Positions 20,673 to 29,759 of a stretch of 29,759 nt of DNA are shown here, piece after piece. The position numbers and the translations under genes were made by a program. A model generated the notes under the pieces. It did not search any database, was not told the DNA's origin, and saw nothing but the letters and a program-made list of their open reading frames with translations. The first letter of the stretch is position 1. Every line of letters begins with the position of its first letter. The stretch is taken from NCBI RefSeq assembly GCF_001039355.2, contig NW_019773856.1, positions 1-29,759 of the forward strand, in the 5' to 3' direction. This DNA is from Lingula anatina. Lineage: Eukaryota; Brachiopoda; Lingulata; Lingulida; Lingulidae.

Positions 20673-21310
20673 CTACGCTCCACCGATGCTCGGTTCGTAT
20701 GTACCTTTAAGGTTTTCATCCAGAGGAAGCAATGGGCAAATATCGTTGCTGCAAATGGCACCCCAAACATGTATGGAACCACCCCCTCCAGCTATTGTTT
20801 CCTGGATATTTACAGTCAACGGTCTCTCTACAACGAGTCTACGCACTTTCAGTCTTCCATCTGTTGGATACAGTAGAAAACGGGACTCATCGGCAAACAC
20901 CATGTGATTACAATGCTGGACCGCACGATAACGGTGCTGCCAAGCCCACTGCAGCCTGTTTGCTCGATGGACAGGTGTCAAGCGTGATTTCTTCGGCATT
21001 CTTCTTGAAGCGTAGCCTTGTTCCAACAGCCTGCGGTTTACCGTCTGACGAAACAATCGAGCCAAACATCGGGCCTGTAGTTCTAAAGCATTGGCTTTAG
21101 CAGATGTGGTCTGTTCTCTTCTTGCCAGGTTGATCATGACACGATCACTTCTGCCGTTTCCACTTCGCGGTCTACCCAAAGATTAAGCAGGTGCCACATT
21201 TTCTGTCAAACCCAAACTTTTGGCTATCTCGATTTTTTTTCTACACCAATATCTGCATATGCAACCATCTGGTGTCGTATTACCGCATCAGTAGGGTGCG
21301 GCATGGTTTC
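20673..21310 (-). pseudogene. Tc1-like transposase, N-terminal part
   Basis: The start at about 21303 gives MPHPTDAVIRHQMVAYADIG, then a run of A's shifts the frame and a TAA interrupts just before the GRPRSG linker. From 21179 an open frame runs through the second helix-turn-helix and the start of the DDE domain. It includes MVFADESRF, with the first catalytic Asp, and IHVWGAICSND. After ENLKGT the similarity stops at the inserted segment. Full-length enzymes of this family cut and paste the transposon at TA sites; this copy is dead. Confidence 0.85.
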
Positions 21311-21559
21311 AGTAATCGGTAGACACAGTAACTAAAATGACCGCCAAAACTGACACATCATGACAAACGCACCCCGCCCCAACGGCACTGTACCAAAACT
21401 CTGTGACATATTTCACACACCCCAGGCACTCCAATCAAAATCAACGGAGAGCGACTGCATGAAAAGTGTTCATAGTACACATACATGTACATGTTACTTA
21501 ATGTCACGCCATTTGTGCAGTGACTCCTTTTTCGTACCAAGTTATTTTGGGCAATAGTG

Positions 21560-22370
21560 TACAAGTCACGGTCACCTTATTAGTCTGTCATATCTATCTA
21601 CCTATAACAAGGTACCTTGAACTATGAACATCATTAACGTTGCTCAAAAATATTTACAGCTGAACTTAACCTTCCTTGTGTTAGCTGACCTTGCGAGGAA
21701 GTTTATTAGAATGTATTTCTGAAAAAACAAGTTGGGGGAAATACACTAGTTTACTATAGACAGCAAACAACTATCACTTTTATTTCAAACCACTTTTTTC
21801 ATATTTTGATAATGTTCGTTACAGAATTGATGTCTATTTAATCTTTCCAGTTGACCATGAGGATGATAGTGGGATATTCAGTATAATAGTTCATTCAAGC
21901 TTTCATCACATGCTGGTTATTTCGGTAACGATAGTCTGAAGATTCTACAAAAATGCACCGCTCTAATCACCGACTAACCCCAAGCCCAATTTGGAATTAA
22001 CCGCTTAACGTAGTTAAACAGCGTAAGAGGTCTTTTGGTTATTTATAAGAAAGTTTTTAAAACAATATATAATGATTTTTCAGAATGATATAAAAACGCT
22101 TATAAAACTCCACAAGATATAAAGTTTTGTAGAAGCGGCCTTAAAATCTTTCGACAATTATTATAATGTCACCATAATGTTTTTTGTTAGGAGTCATATT
22201 ATTTTGCACTGAGTTAAAAAACATGCATAACGTTACCATAACGTTATCATAATATTATTCTATACCATCTAGCATGTAACCACCTAATAACATCATAAAA
22301 ACGTTATTTGCTATCTGGAATATTACTTAATAAGCCTAATTCACATAAGTTACTGCAAGGAAGGACACAA
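21560..22370. other. Gene-free stretch
   Basis: No coding or mobile-element signal, apart from a small cluster of CATAACGTTA/ATAACGTTAT palindromic motifs at about 22224-22260. Confidence 0.4.
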
Positions 22371-22790
22371 AGTGTTCGAGCAGGCTGCTCCACGCCTTAA
22401 ACAGCTCCGCACGTTTACAAGGGGGAGTGTTTAGCGAAATTTTTGGACCTTGTAATAAACTTTCTATGGGATCAGACACCGGTGGAGTTAATCGCATAGC
22501 TAAACGTGCAACACTGCTAAAATGTTCAACATTTTCTTCTGTGAGAAGCTTGAAAAGCTAAACAGTTGTTCAGCAGCTCCACGCGTTTAGGAGATCCACA
22601 CATTTTGCAGCTCCATATGTGTAGCAGCTCCACGCGCTTAGCAGGAGGGGTGCTTGGCCAATGTGTTTAGCCTTGTGATGAACACATGTCTAGCATTTTC
22701 TTTATGAGAAGCTTGAAAAGCTAAACGTGTTTAGTTTTTACACATATTCCTAAATGCGTTTAGGTGATAAACGTGCGTTGCACGTGTTTA
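22370..22790. repeat. Duplicated block rich in CGCGTTTAG / CAGCTCC motifs
   Basis: Two diverged halves share GTGTTTAGC or GTGCTTGGCCAATG, then CCTTGTaAtaAAC, then CATTTTCTT-TGAGAAGCTTGAAAAGCTAAAC (at about 22532-22562 and 22693-22725). It is non-coding and contains the 17 bp minisatellite between the halves. Confidence 0.65.
22573..22640. repeat. 17 bp minisatellite, four units
   Basis: Four consecutive 17 bp units: GCAGCTCCACGCGTTTA, GGAGATCCACACATTTT, GCAGCTCCATATGTGTA, GCAGCTCCACGCGCTTA. Related CGCGTTTAGC/GCTCC motifs are scattered through 22375-22790 and again at 17500-17560 and 18765-18850. Confidence 0.85.
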
Positions 22791-22814
22791 ATGCTAAATA
22801 CCGATGAAAATGGC

Positions 22815-23192
22815 CATAGGTATGTTTGTTTTGTTAGAGAATCTACTCCTGTAGCTTTGACAACACACGGGATTGAGAGAGAATCTGGTAGTGATCCAGA
22901 ACTGTGATGTTAAAGATAAATTGATCAATGGAGACTGGGAGATGTGTGAAAGCAAAGAGTACACACAATGGACAATAGAAGTGTCACCCCTACTGAACCA
23001 ATACATAGGTATGTTTGTTTTGTTAGAGAATCTACTCCTGTAGCTTTGACAACACACGGGATTGAGAGAGAATCTGGTAGTGATCCAGAACTGTGATGTT
23101 AAAGATAAATTGATCAATGGAGACTGGGAGATGTGTGAAAGCAAAGAGTACACACAATGGACAATAGAAGTGTCACCCCTACTGAACCAATA
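22815..23192. repeat. Perfect 189 bp tandem duplication
   Basis: The unit from CATAGGTATGTTTG to ACTGAACCAATA occurs twice in succession (22815-23003 and 23004-23192) with no difference seen. The unit is a multiple of three but stops occur in every plus-strand frame. A shorter inverted copy of its end lies at 23366-23406. Confidence 0.95.
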
Positions 23193-24179
23193 CTATGGGT
23201 GAGATAAATGACTGTGGAATGATATGCTCCTGGTATCATTTTATTAACATCAAATTTCACTAAAATACAATTCCATGGTACAGCGGTTTTATACTCATTA
23301 GTCACATTATAAGTAGACCAGGCATTTTACCTACTCAAGATCTGCCTACTTTGATTACTCTGATTCAGGGTGTGACACTTCTGTTGTCCATTGTGTGCAT
23401 TTGCTTGTGAAGAATGAGTTGTGTGCTGTTGGGGAATTAGTTTTGGGGGGAACAAAGTCGTTATCCCTATGTGTTAGACTTAATAGTAGTTATGAAACAG
23501 CGACTTAGGTCAAAGGCATAGACAAGGACATTGAAAAGCATTGTAGGTGTTGCTATGGATGCTAGTAAGTAAGTGCTCCAAGTTAACCCGAACCTGTGAA
23601 AAGAGATTTTAACAGAGTATAGCCATCAATGGAGGTCACGTGGTCTAAAGACAAGGTCAGATATCAGAATAATAGCTATAACTGCTGTTGTTGTGGTAAA
23701 ACAGAATATATTATATTTCTATGAGTTATTCACAATGTTTTTATTGTGAAATATAGATCTCTTACGAAAAGTTATCATCCCTTTAAAGTTTAAGAGATAA
23801 AGTGACCAGAAGGGTATTGCTTTGTAAACAAGGTACACGCATCTAATTGCCGAAACATTTAGAAATTGTAGAATGTACCTTCACTTCAGTATTTTAATTG
23901 TTGAGGTTTTCATTGTTAAAAAAATTCCAAGGAAAAAAGGGTCACAATAAGGTTAGGCATGGGCATGACGTAGTGTAAGGAGTAAAGTTTGGAAGCGAAC
24001 AGTTCGGTGTTGCTTTCTTCCTAGGCTTGGAGCCTGTATACGTAATGACAGACATCCTCTTGAGGCTACAGTGTGGAGATTCCTATTGATGGCGTTATGA
24101 CCCGGTCATATATACTGTACATGTAAATGTTAAATGAGACTCATTAAATAAGCTGTATCCGGTCCCCACTTTTTGGCGT

Positions 24180-24512
24180 GTAACTCACGAAAAACGACTT
24201 CATTCGCAGTTTCGATTCAAGGTCGCAGCTAGCTTTCCCAGCTCTGTAAAGTTACGTGTACTCTTCCATGATAATTTATTATGTGTTTAATATCACATTT
24301 TCAAAACTCTTTGAATATGAAGCAAAAATACCATGTATACTATAAACGGAGAGCGCGCACACAAGAGACGATTTCATATCGACTCAGGATCGCAGCGTGC
24401 TTTCCCAACTCAGAGAAGTAAAGTGCACTCTTTCTTGAAAATCCATGATTGTGTTTAATGTAACAATTTCCACAATTTATGAATATAAAGCAAAATACGA
24501 TACATATTCTTA
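24180..24512. repeat. Diverged ~167 bp tandem duplication
   Basis: 24180-24343 and 24344-24512 share ACGACTTCATTCGCA/ACGATTTCATATCGA, GGTCGCAGCTAGCTTTCCCA/GATCGCAGCGTGCTTTCCCA, TGTGTTTAATAT/TGTGTTTAATGT and ATGAAGCAAAAATAC/ATAAAGCAAAATACG. The open frames here are by-products of this repeat. Confidence 0.75.
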
Positions 24513-25390
24513 GCAGAAAGCGTGCTCCCAAGATTGTCGCCATGTTGCTCATGTCCCAATGTTGTTACCCAGTATCATGGACGTGCAGATATATTTCTTG
24601 AGTAATAAAGCATTAGTTGAAAAACCCTTGTACATGTTCTTGTATTCCTATGCCATACTGTGGTCATCTTGGATTTTCCAAGGAAGGTAGTTTGTTATCT
24701 AATATATATGCATAATATGGGTATTGAGGATATGGAAAACGCTGAGAAAATACCTTATTTGATAAATATCAATATAGGTATGTATATATTCCTTTTCAAT
24801 TAAAAACATTGGCGGCCATTTTGGACTTTTGACCAAACGGGTCTGGAACGATTTACATGTAGTGTGTCAAAAGTTAACCGCATGCAAAATTCTCAACTGC
24901 TTTTATCCACAGTGTCACAAGTTGGCCATTTTTTTACCCTAAAAAAGAAAAAAAATCAGACACTTTTGTTACCGAAAATAAGTTGCGACAGGTATTTTTT
25001 AGAATTGGCACCCTTTTCGAGGAACGGCTGGTTGCTTTAATCCACAGTATATTACTGTATACATGATTGAAATATAAATAAAAATACATAAATGTAAAGG
25101 TGTCCATTTCGAAAGGTAAATATAACACTATCTCCTCTGCTGTGTGCTCAGAATGGGCTATATTGGTGTCCAGATCATTTGCCCATAAAACCCGTCTGAT
25201 TAAAAACCGCATGTACAATGCTCTTGCTATGTACAGGTATGTAGCAACAATCGGCCGGAAAAACAATCTAGATGTGCAGCGTTAAAGGTTTGCAATGTGG
25301 TTGGGAGATGACGGGATTTTTTTTCTGTCTTTTAAGATATCGTAAAAATTTTCATTTGTTGTATAAGCCTTCTTCCAGAATATTCTCCAG

Positions 25391-25738
25391 GTGTGAATGT
25401 TCCAGTTACCAAAGACATTTTCAACGGGGACCCATTTTGCCTGTGGTGTAACCTTACCGTTCATCAAGACTTGTCTGCCGGATTTAACATTAGATGGTTT
25501 AGAAACGGATTCCAGTGGTGCGCTACTTCTGTAGCATTGAAAAACACGACAGGGGGTGAATGTGTGAACAGAAACATTTCCATAGACAATGTGTACAACC
25601 CAGCTGGTACTCAAGATTTTCAACTAACTATTCCAAATGCAACATTAACTGACAGTGGAAACTACAGCTGCTCGATCATTATCAGTAGAACAATTGTTAC
25701 CATACGTCCAAATACATATACGCTTATATATGTATCAG
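25391..25738 (+). CDS. Ig-domain exon, copy 3, with a different 5' end
   Basis: A 348 nt phase 1-1 exon from TTCTCCAG|GT to TATCAG|GTGAGA. From PFCLWCNLTV to the end it is almost the same as the Ig exons at 9460 and 12073, including IRWF, the extra cysteines, and DSGNYSC with the canonical Tyr. Before PFC the homology stops abruptly and is replaced by GVNVPVTKDIFNGD, which lacks the N-terminal cysteines. Frame and phase are kept despite the swap. No signal-peptide, stalk or transmembrane exon was recognised on either side within the window, so it may be an orphan exon, a pseudogene, or part of a gene running off the right edge. Confidence 0.6.
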
Positions 25739-25862
25739 GTGAGACAAATGTTACGTCATAAACGAGATAAATATTAGTTACTCGAACGTTGGCTCATTGA
25801 TAATTTAAACAGCAAATGCAGTAATGGCATTTGAATTTCAACACCCTCCAATTACATGTTAA

Positions 25863-26171
25863 GCCTCGGTTACAACCGGACGCATATTATTCGTAGAATA
25901 ATGTCCAACAACCTCCGTACGTGCTCACGGACTGTCTGCGAACTCCAAATTTCGCAAGAAGGACTTGCGCGGCACGTGAGATTCTGCGCAAAATTCGGAC
26001 GTAAACCGGACGTAAGAGCCCGTACGGCTGTTTGCGTACAAATTTTGAGCAGAGTTTCACGTGACACGCAGACTTTCCTCTACATCTACGACCTCCACGG
26101 CCTCCGCAACACCCAAAAATCGCAAGGGACGTACGATCCTGAAATTTGTGCGTCCGGTTGTGACCGAGTCT
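25863..26171. mobile_element. TTAA-flanked MITE
   Basis: Terminal inverted repeats CTCGGTTACAACCGGACGCA (left) and TGCGTCCGGTTGTGACCGAG (right) bound a 309 bp non-coding element, and TTAA lies directly outside both ends (25859-25862, 26172-26175). A TTAA target is typical of piggyBac-like elements, though the ends lack the usual CCC start. Internal CGGACGTAA and CGTACG motifs form further inverted pairs. Confidence 0.8.
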
Positions 26172-26361
26172 TTAAGGGTGTAGCAAAGAGAGAACTACTC
26201 CCTTCGTGCGTTGCATTCTCTTCATAAGTGATGAGTGCGTGCCACGTGTGCAGGTAGCAAGACTAACTCAAGAAATGGTCCGGTCAGACTTGTGTTGCTC
26301 CGACTACCATGCCTTTGGCACCGGTCTTGATATACATGAAATTATAGACCAGCATACATGT

Positions 26362-26806
26362 ACACTCTTGCCCAAAATGGTTGGTACACGGAAATTTTGG
26401 GATGCATATCGCCCTGTTTCTTTCATTAGTATTGGTATTACCAAATTAATACTGTTTATATTGTTAAATATGTGAAGCTGGAGGATTAGTAAAGTCAAGG
26501 AGAAACAACCAATGCAAATGTGAAAAAAGCGTTAATTTATTTAGGGTTTTTTTTCTCATGCCCTCCAAAAGAGTGCTTTTTTTACATAACAGTACCAAGT
26601 GAAAAATTAAACATAAATTTATACTGTGATTGACAATTAAAATGAAATACGGGGAAATTGTCAAGAAACATCTTCAGAGTACATTATTAATCTCAGTAGC
26701 GGGTATGCCCACCCCGAGCTTGGATAATAGCCGCCAGACGCCGTGGCATACTGTGAACTAGAGTTACAGCTCTTTGGAGAGGAATTCTGGCCCATTCATC
26801 TTGAAT
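26362..26806 (-). mobile_element. Tc1-like transposon end fragment
   Basis: Starts with the inverted-repeat end CACTCTTGCCCAAAATGG next to TA and follows the left end of the element at 18915 base for base, with scattered changes. It runs to about 26806, where the homology ends inside the transposase gene. The last ~110 bp (26806-26695, minus strand) code for the degraded transposase C-terminus (LQRAVTLVHSMPRR-like). The LINE found in the other copy is absent, which dates that insertion. Confidence 0.85.
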
Positions 26807-26809
26807 ATG

Positions 26810-27715
26810 TAAAATAAATACATTTTAAGCTAGTTTTTGTAACTGAAAAAAAAAGTGTTACTTGATGTTCCAGATTTTTAGTTTCGATATTTGATGGGCA
26901 GCATTACAGCATTTATTGGAGTAATATAAATGTGACTTCATATGACAGATAGTAATATATCTTTTAGTGAACAGGGAAAATTGTATTATATTCAGTGCAA
27001 TATATAGAGAAATATGATCGCCCAAAAGCCACCACCATAGTAAATTTGTCACAATCGTATAGAAAAGTAGACTATGTTTCAATTATAATAATGAAGAGAT
27101 TGTTTGTTCCTTAGCCTTCAAAATAATTTATCTTATTGAAAGTAATACTGTTGATTGATTCAGAGATTATGGGGATTTAAGTCACTTGTAAAATTACGTA
27201 ATTACTGATCAAATATTGACAACAAGGCTAAAATGTCCATTTTTCGCACCTTTCTCTGACTATGGCGCCCTCTATAAATGTCACATCCCATTGGTTTTAT
27301 AGGACGACCACCCTGAAATAAACCGTCATACATTTGTCCATTATAATCCAGTGTCCAACCGAGTATAGATCACCGAGGAAATAAAAACTATTTTTCAGGC
27401 CCGTAGCGTCTAGCCTAATATGCGATGGCAACCCATCGACATCATGTATTTGAAATGTTGTTTTTGCCAACATATACTTACAGACAATGGAAGCATTGAG
27501 ATAGGAATGCATGCATATTTCTACTTGTAGAATGGTTGTGGATTGTGAATTTAATGATAACTTAGTGCTTGGGTAGTTGAGATAATGATGAGTTGTCATG
27601 TTGCTATGTTTCATTGCACATGGGTTAGTCTTTTTTTTTTTTTGCAAAATGGACCAAATGCACATTGAGCAATAATCAGTGGGCATCTGCACATTTTGAG
27701 GATTGGTTTTGGAGG
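26810..27715. other. Gene-free stretch
   Basis: AT-rich with no recognised domain, splice-supported exon or repeat. A 131-codon open frame on the minus strand (27692-27297) matches no family I know and contains a homopolymer Lys run; it is likely chance. Confidence 0.4.
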
Positions 27716-27899
27716 CCTATAAAGGCCCATAAAAGGCCAGCATTGTTGTTAGTCCAGTGAACGGAATCATGCTATGTCTATCATTTGAACAACGTACATC
27801 TCTGGGCACTGTGTGTGAGGGGAGTCCGATCTGAGCTACAATGTATGGGATGCATCCTTCAATCAGCTTCCTGATATAAGGGTGGGAGCATCCTTCAAT

Positions 27900-28069
27900 C
27901 AGGAACCTGGTTGAATGCCACAACATGCCAGGCTCTGTTAGCGATAGACTACAGCCAGGGCGAGAGAGTGTCAACTCCAGACCAGGAGCGCTACATCAGG
28001 TTGCATCACCTGCAGGACCGATTTCGCCATGCCAGTCATATACAGTGTAGTACAAGAAGCGACCGATAA
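27900..28069 (+). pseudogene. Tc1/mariner transposase fragment
   Basis: The frame from about 27962 reads ERVSTPDQERYIRLHHLQDR then FRHAS, the linker and second helix-turn-helix of Tc1-like transposases (usual form TPxQDRYIRLRHLRDRF), before a TAA at 28067. A frameshifted MRRRLLP follows near 28101, where family members have TVRRRL. It is from a different subfamily than the 18915 element. Upstream, GCATCCTTCAATCAG occurs twice (about 27852 and 27888). Confidence 0.65.
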
Positions 28070-28126
28070 GGAACAACAACCTGAGCACCAGTCCCACCCC
28101 ATGCGCCGACGCTTGCTGCCGGTGTG

Positions 28127-28290
28127 AACGTAATGCAGGTCCGCCCGGAACCGAGGTCCTACGGACCTCGGTTCCTAGTAACGGTGGTCCTACGGACCAC
28201 CGTTCCTGAGGAATAGTAGTCCTAATGGGACCAGCATTCCTAATATAATAAAGGGTAGGACTTTTATTCCTGGCGGACCTGCATTACGTT
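28127..28290. mobile_element. Foldback element: back-to-back hairpins inside 19 bp inverted repeats
   Basis: Perfect terminal inverted repeats AACGTAATGCAGGTCCGCC (28127-28145, 28272-28290) enclose a row of hairpins: GGAACCGAGGTCC-TAC-mirror (28147-28175), AACGGTGGTCC-TAC-mirror (28180-28204), an imperfect GGAATAGTAGTCC/GGGACCAGCATTCC (28210-28240) and a weak AATAAA/TTTATT pair (28246-28270). Middle bases differ between hairpins but still pair. No coding sequence is present. A further partial unit, GGAATGAAGGTCCGCC, lies at about 28305. Confidence 0.75.
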
Positions 28291-28424
28291 TACATTAGTC
28301 AACGGAATGAAGGTCCGCCCTATAACTATGTCCGACCATTTAAACTAGTGGATAATGACTATTGGCAGTAATAGTATGCTATAGTGAGCACATATAAGTA
28401 CCCCGTAAAATCGATGGTTTGCCA

Positions 28425-28560
28425 GTTCGTCTACCTGGTGTAGTGGTCAGGCTGTGCAGTGTAATAGATGTTATACAGAGTAATTGTGTGAGTGGATGGA
28501 GGTTCGAATTTCGTTTACATACATAAAAGTATGTTTACTTTTCGTGTGAATTTTTTTTTA
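28425..28560 (+). mobile_element. tRNA-derived SINE
   Basis: A pol III A-box-like TGGTGTAGTGG (28436-28446) and a B-box GGTTCGAATTT (28501-28511) lie 65 bp apart, with GGAGGTTCGAATTTC as in tRNA-headed SINEs, then an AT-rich body and a T-rich tail. No cloverleaf with proper stems was found, so it is not called a tRNA gene. Confidence 0.55.
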
Positions 28561-28859
28561 TTTTGTTTTATCCTGGTCGTCATTTTTGCCACGTAGCAAA
28601 TTTTTGATTGGTACAGACATAACCAGATGTCACACGCTGCCTTGTTCTACTATATATACCGCTCATATTAGTCTAGTGGGATTTCCACAAAAGATGAATA
28701 GTAGGGGCATTTTGGGGTAAAAGTTGGGAACCAGGCTTATTAGCATAATTTTGGGATGCTGAATCTGATTTACCCGGTTCCCAAGCGAAATTTTGCGTTT
28801 TTAACGGTCTAATTTGCAAAAAAACAAAATGGCCGCCAGATTTCCTATTTTCTGCAATA

Positions 28860-29310
28860 TCTTTGGAACTAGACAGGCAAATATGACAAATTAAGTGTCT
28901 TTACCTATATTTTCAGGGTCGAGGAACATGATTAAGATGTTTCTGTTAGAATTAGATTTACGCAATTTTCTTAAATATGCAAATTAGGATCGCCATTACT
29001 GAAAAACCGTTTTACTTCTGTATCTCTGTAAATAGGCAAGCAAACATGACAAATGAAGTGTCTACACCTATGTTCTCAAGGTCAGGGAATGTGATAAATC
29101 AGATTTCTTGTCTGATGGGTAGCACTGACTTTGCGAATCGTATCCGAGTAGCACCTTTTATTGTTTCTTCCTGTATCTGTCAAACACTAGTCAATCTGCT
29201 GATAGTTAGAACCTGCCTTCAGAACTGCTTTTACGTTAACAAGGCAAGCAAACATGACATATGAAGTGCCCATACCCAGGTTTTCAGCGTAAGTTAAAGT
29301 GATTAAGACA
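28860..29310. repeat. Degenerate tandem repeats, three units
   Basis: GGCAAATATGACAAATTAAG (about 28876), GGCAAGCAAACATGACAAAT (about 29036) and GGCAAGCAAACATGACATAT (about 29242) each lead into GTGtCtACACCtAtgTTtTCAgG and a TGATTAAG-like end. Spacing is irregular (about 160 and 206). No gene is seen here or in the remaining 29310-29759. Confidence 0.7.
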
Positions 29311-29759
29311 TTTTCACTATAATCAAATCAGCAATGAGTGCTACACTGTCACACTGTAGCAATTATTCGAATCTGAATTGAATTTTGCAATTAAATACTG
29401 CGCTTCCATTGGGATGTAAACATATTGGATCACACAACTGCCCCTTTTACCTAGATTTAAAAAAGATTTCCTTATTTATGCAATGGAGCGATTTGCTGAA
29501 TCAAGTAATTCATGTGATGCACTGTACAGACTTGACATTTAAAATGGATTTTTTTCAAACATATTTTCTTTGATTTTTTCCCATATATTAGTAATGGATG
29601 AAAAAAACACTTGTTATCATGTTCGATATGGCTTTAATAAATCAACCCGTGTGAATACATCATCAAAAATTTCATTTAAATACGTATTCAAATCAGCGTC
29701 ATAAACAGCGCATGGATAATTTTATAGCTGATAACAACGAGGTATTAAATTCTTATGAA

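Larger units (their letters stand above)
18915..21559 (-). mobile_element. Tc1-like DNA transposon, degraded, with nested insertions
   Basis: Left end CACTCTTGCTCAAAATG (18915) and right end (reverse complement CACTATTGCCCAAAATA, ending 21559) are inverted repeats continuing into TTGGTAC. TA borders the right end and TG (mutated TA) the left. A transposase on the minus strand is split into N-terminal (about 21310-20673) and C-terminal (about 20310-19926) parts. A LINE tail (19033-19723) and unrelated sequence (about 20320-20670) interrupt it, explaining the excess length. A second copy of the left end at 26362 lacks the LINE and shows the original sequence. Confidence 0.88.

Noticed and set aside
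22573-22640. Possible CRISPR-like array
   Set aside because: Units are contiguous 17 bp repeats without spacers, in a eukaryotic sequence; it is a minisatellite.
22794-23153. Minus-strand frame with an internally repeated protein
   Set aside because: Produced by the perfect 189 bp tandem duplication, whose length is a multiple of three; no domain, splice or codon evidence.
24340-24552. Minus-strand frame beginning MSNMATILGARFLLRICIVF
   Set aside because: Looks like a leader peptide but lies wholly in a diverged tandem repeat, and the adjacent unit does not preserve the frame.
27297-27692. 131-codon minus-strand frame
   Set aside because: No recognisable domain, a homopolymer-coded Lys run, and no splice partners; consistent with chance.
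28436-28511. Possible tRNA gene
   Set aside because: A and B boxes are present but no full cloverleaf or CCA-side stem was found; a SINE head fits better.

Overview
This is a eukaryotic nuclear window from an animal, most likely a marine invertebrate. It is AT-rich and intron-containing, with GT-AG splice sites, microsatellites, a degraded BEL/Pao LTR retrotransposon, Tc1-like transposons, the tail of a non-LTR retrotransposon (LINE), several MITEs and a tRNA-derived SINE. I cannot name the species. No bacterial features, CRISPR array or canonical rRNA/tRNA gene was seen.

Layout. 1-6990: AT-rich intergenic or UTR-like DNA with a diverged ~0.7 kb direct repeat, simple repeats and only weak exon candidates. 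6993-10073, minus strand: the one complete gene I can assemble, with seven coding exons and matching intron phases. It encodes a predicted 302-residue type I membrane protein: signal peptide, one cysteine-rich Ig domain, Ser/Thr-rich stalk, transmembrane helix, and a cytoplasmic tail with two ITIM-like tyrosine motifs (LHYADL and VEYAAV). 10147-12660, plus strand: inverted, partly broken paralogous material, comprising a candidate signal-peptide exon, a stalk exon with a stop, and an intact second Ig exon. 12781-16799: a 4.0 kb BEL/Pao element on the minus strand, bounded by ~300 bp LTRs and a 5 bp target-site duplication, with the reverse transcriptase and integrase core missing. 16805-18850: more paralogous intron debris, degenerate tandem repeats and a MITE. 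18915-21559: a dead Tc1-like transposon carrying a 5'-truncated LINE. 21560-24620: non-coding DNA with a 17 bp minisatellite, a 189 bp perfect tandem duplication and an older tandem duplication. 25391-25738: a third Ig exon with an unrelated 5' end. 25863-28560: a TTAA-flanked MITE, a second Tc1 end fragment, another transposase fragment, an array of back-to-back hairpins inside perfect 19 bp terminal inverted repeats, and a SINE. 28860-29310: degenerate repeats.

The biology of most interest is the Ig/ITIM receptor locus: one apparently intact inhibitory-type receptor next to at least two further Ig exons in opposite orientation, all with the same 1-1 phase, in a region reshaped by inverted duplication and transposons. 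This looks like a small, evolving invertebrate receptor family. The inhibitory role is inferred from the motifs. The exon structure is read directly from the sequence but has no transcript support here.
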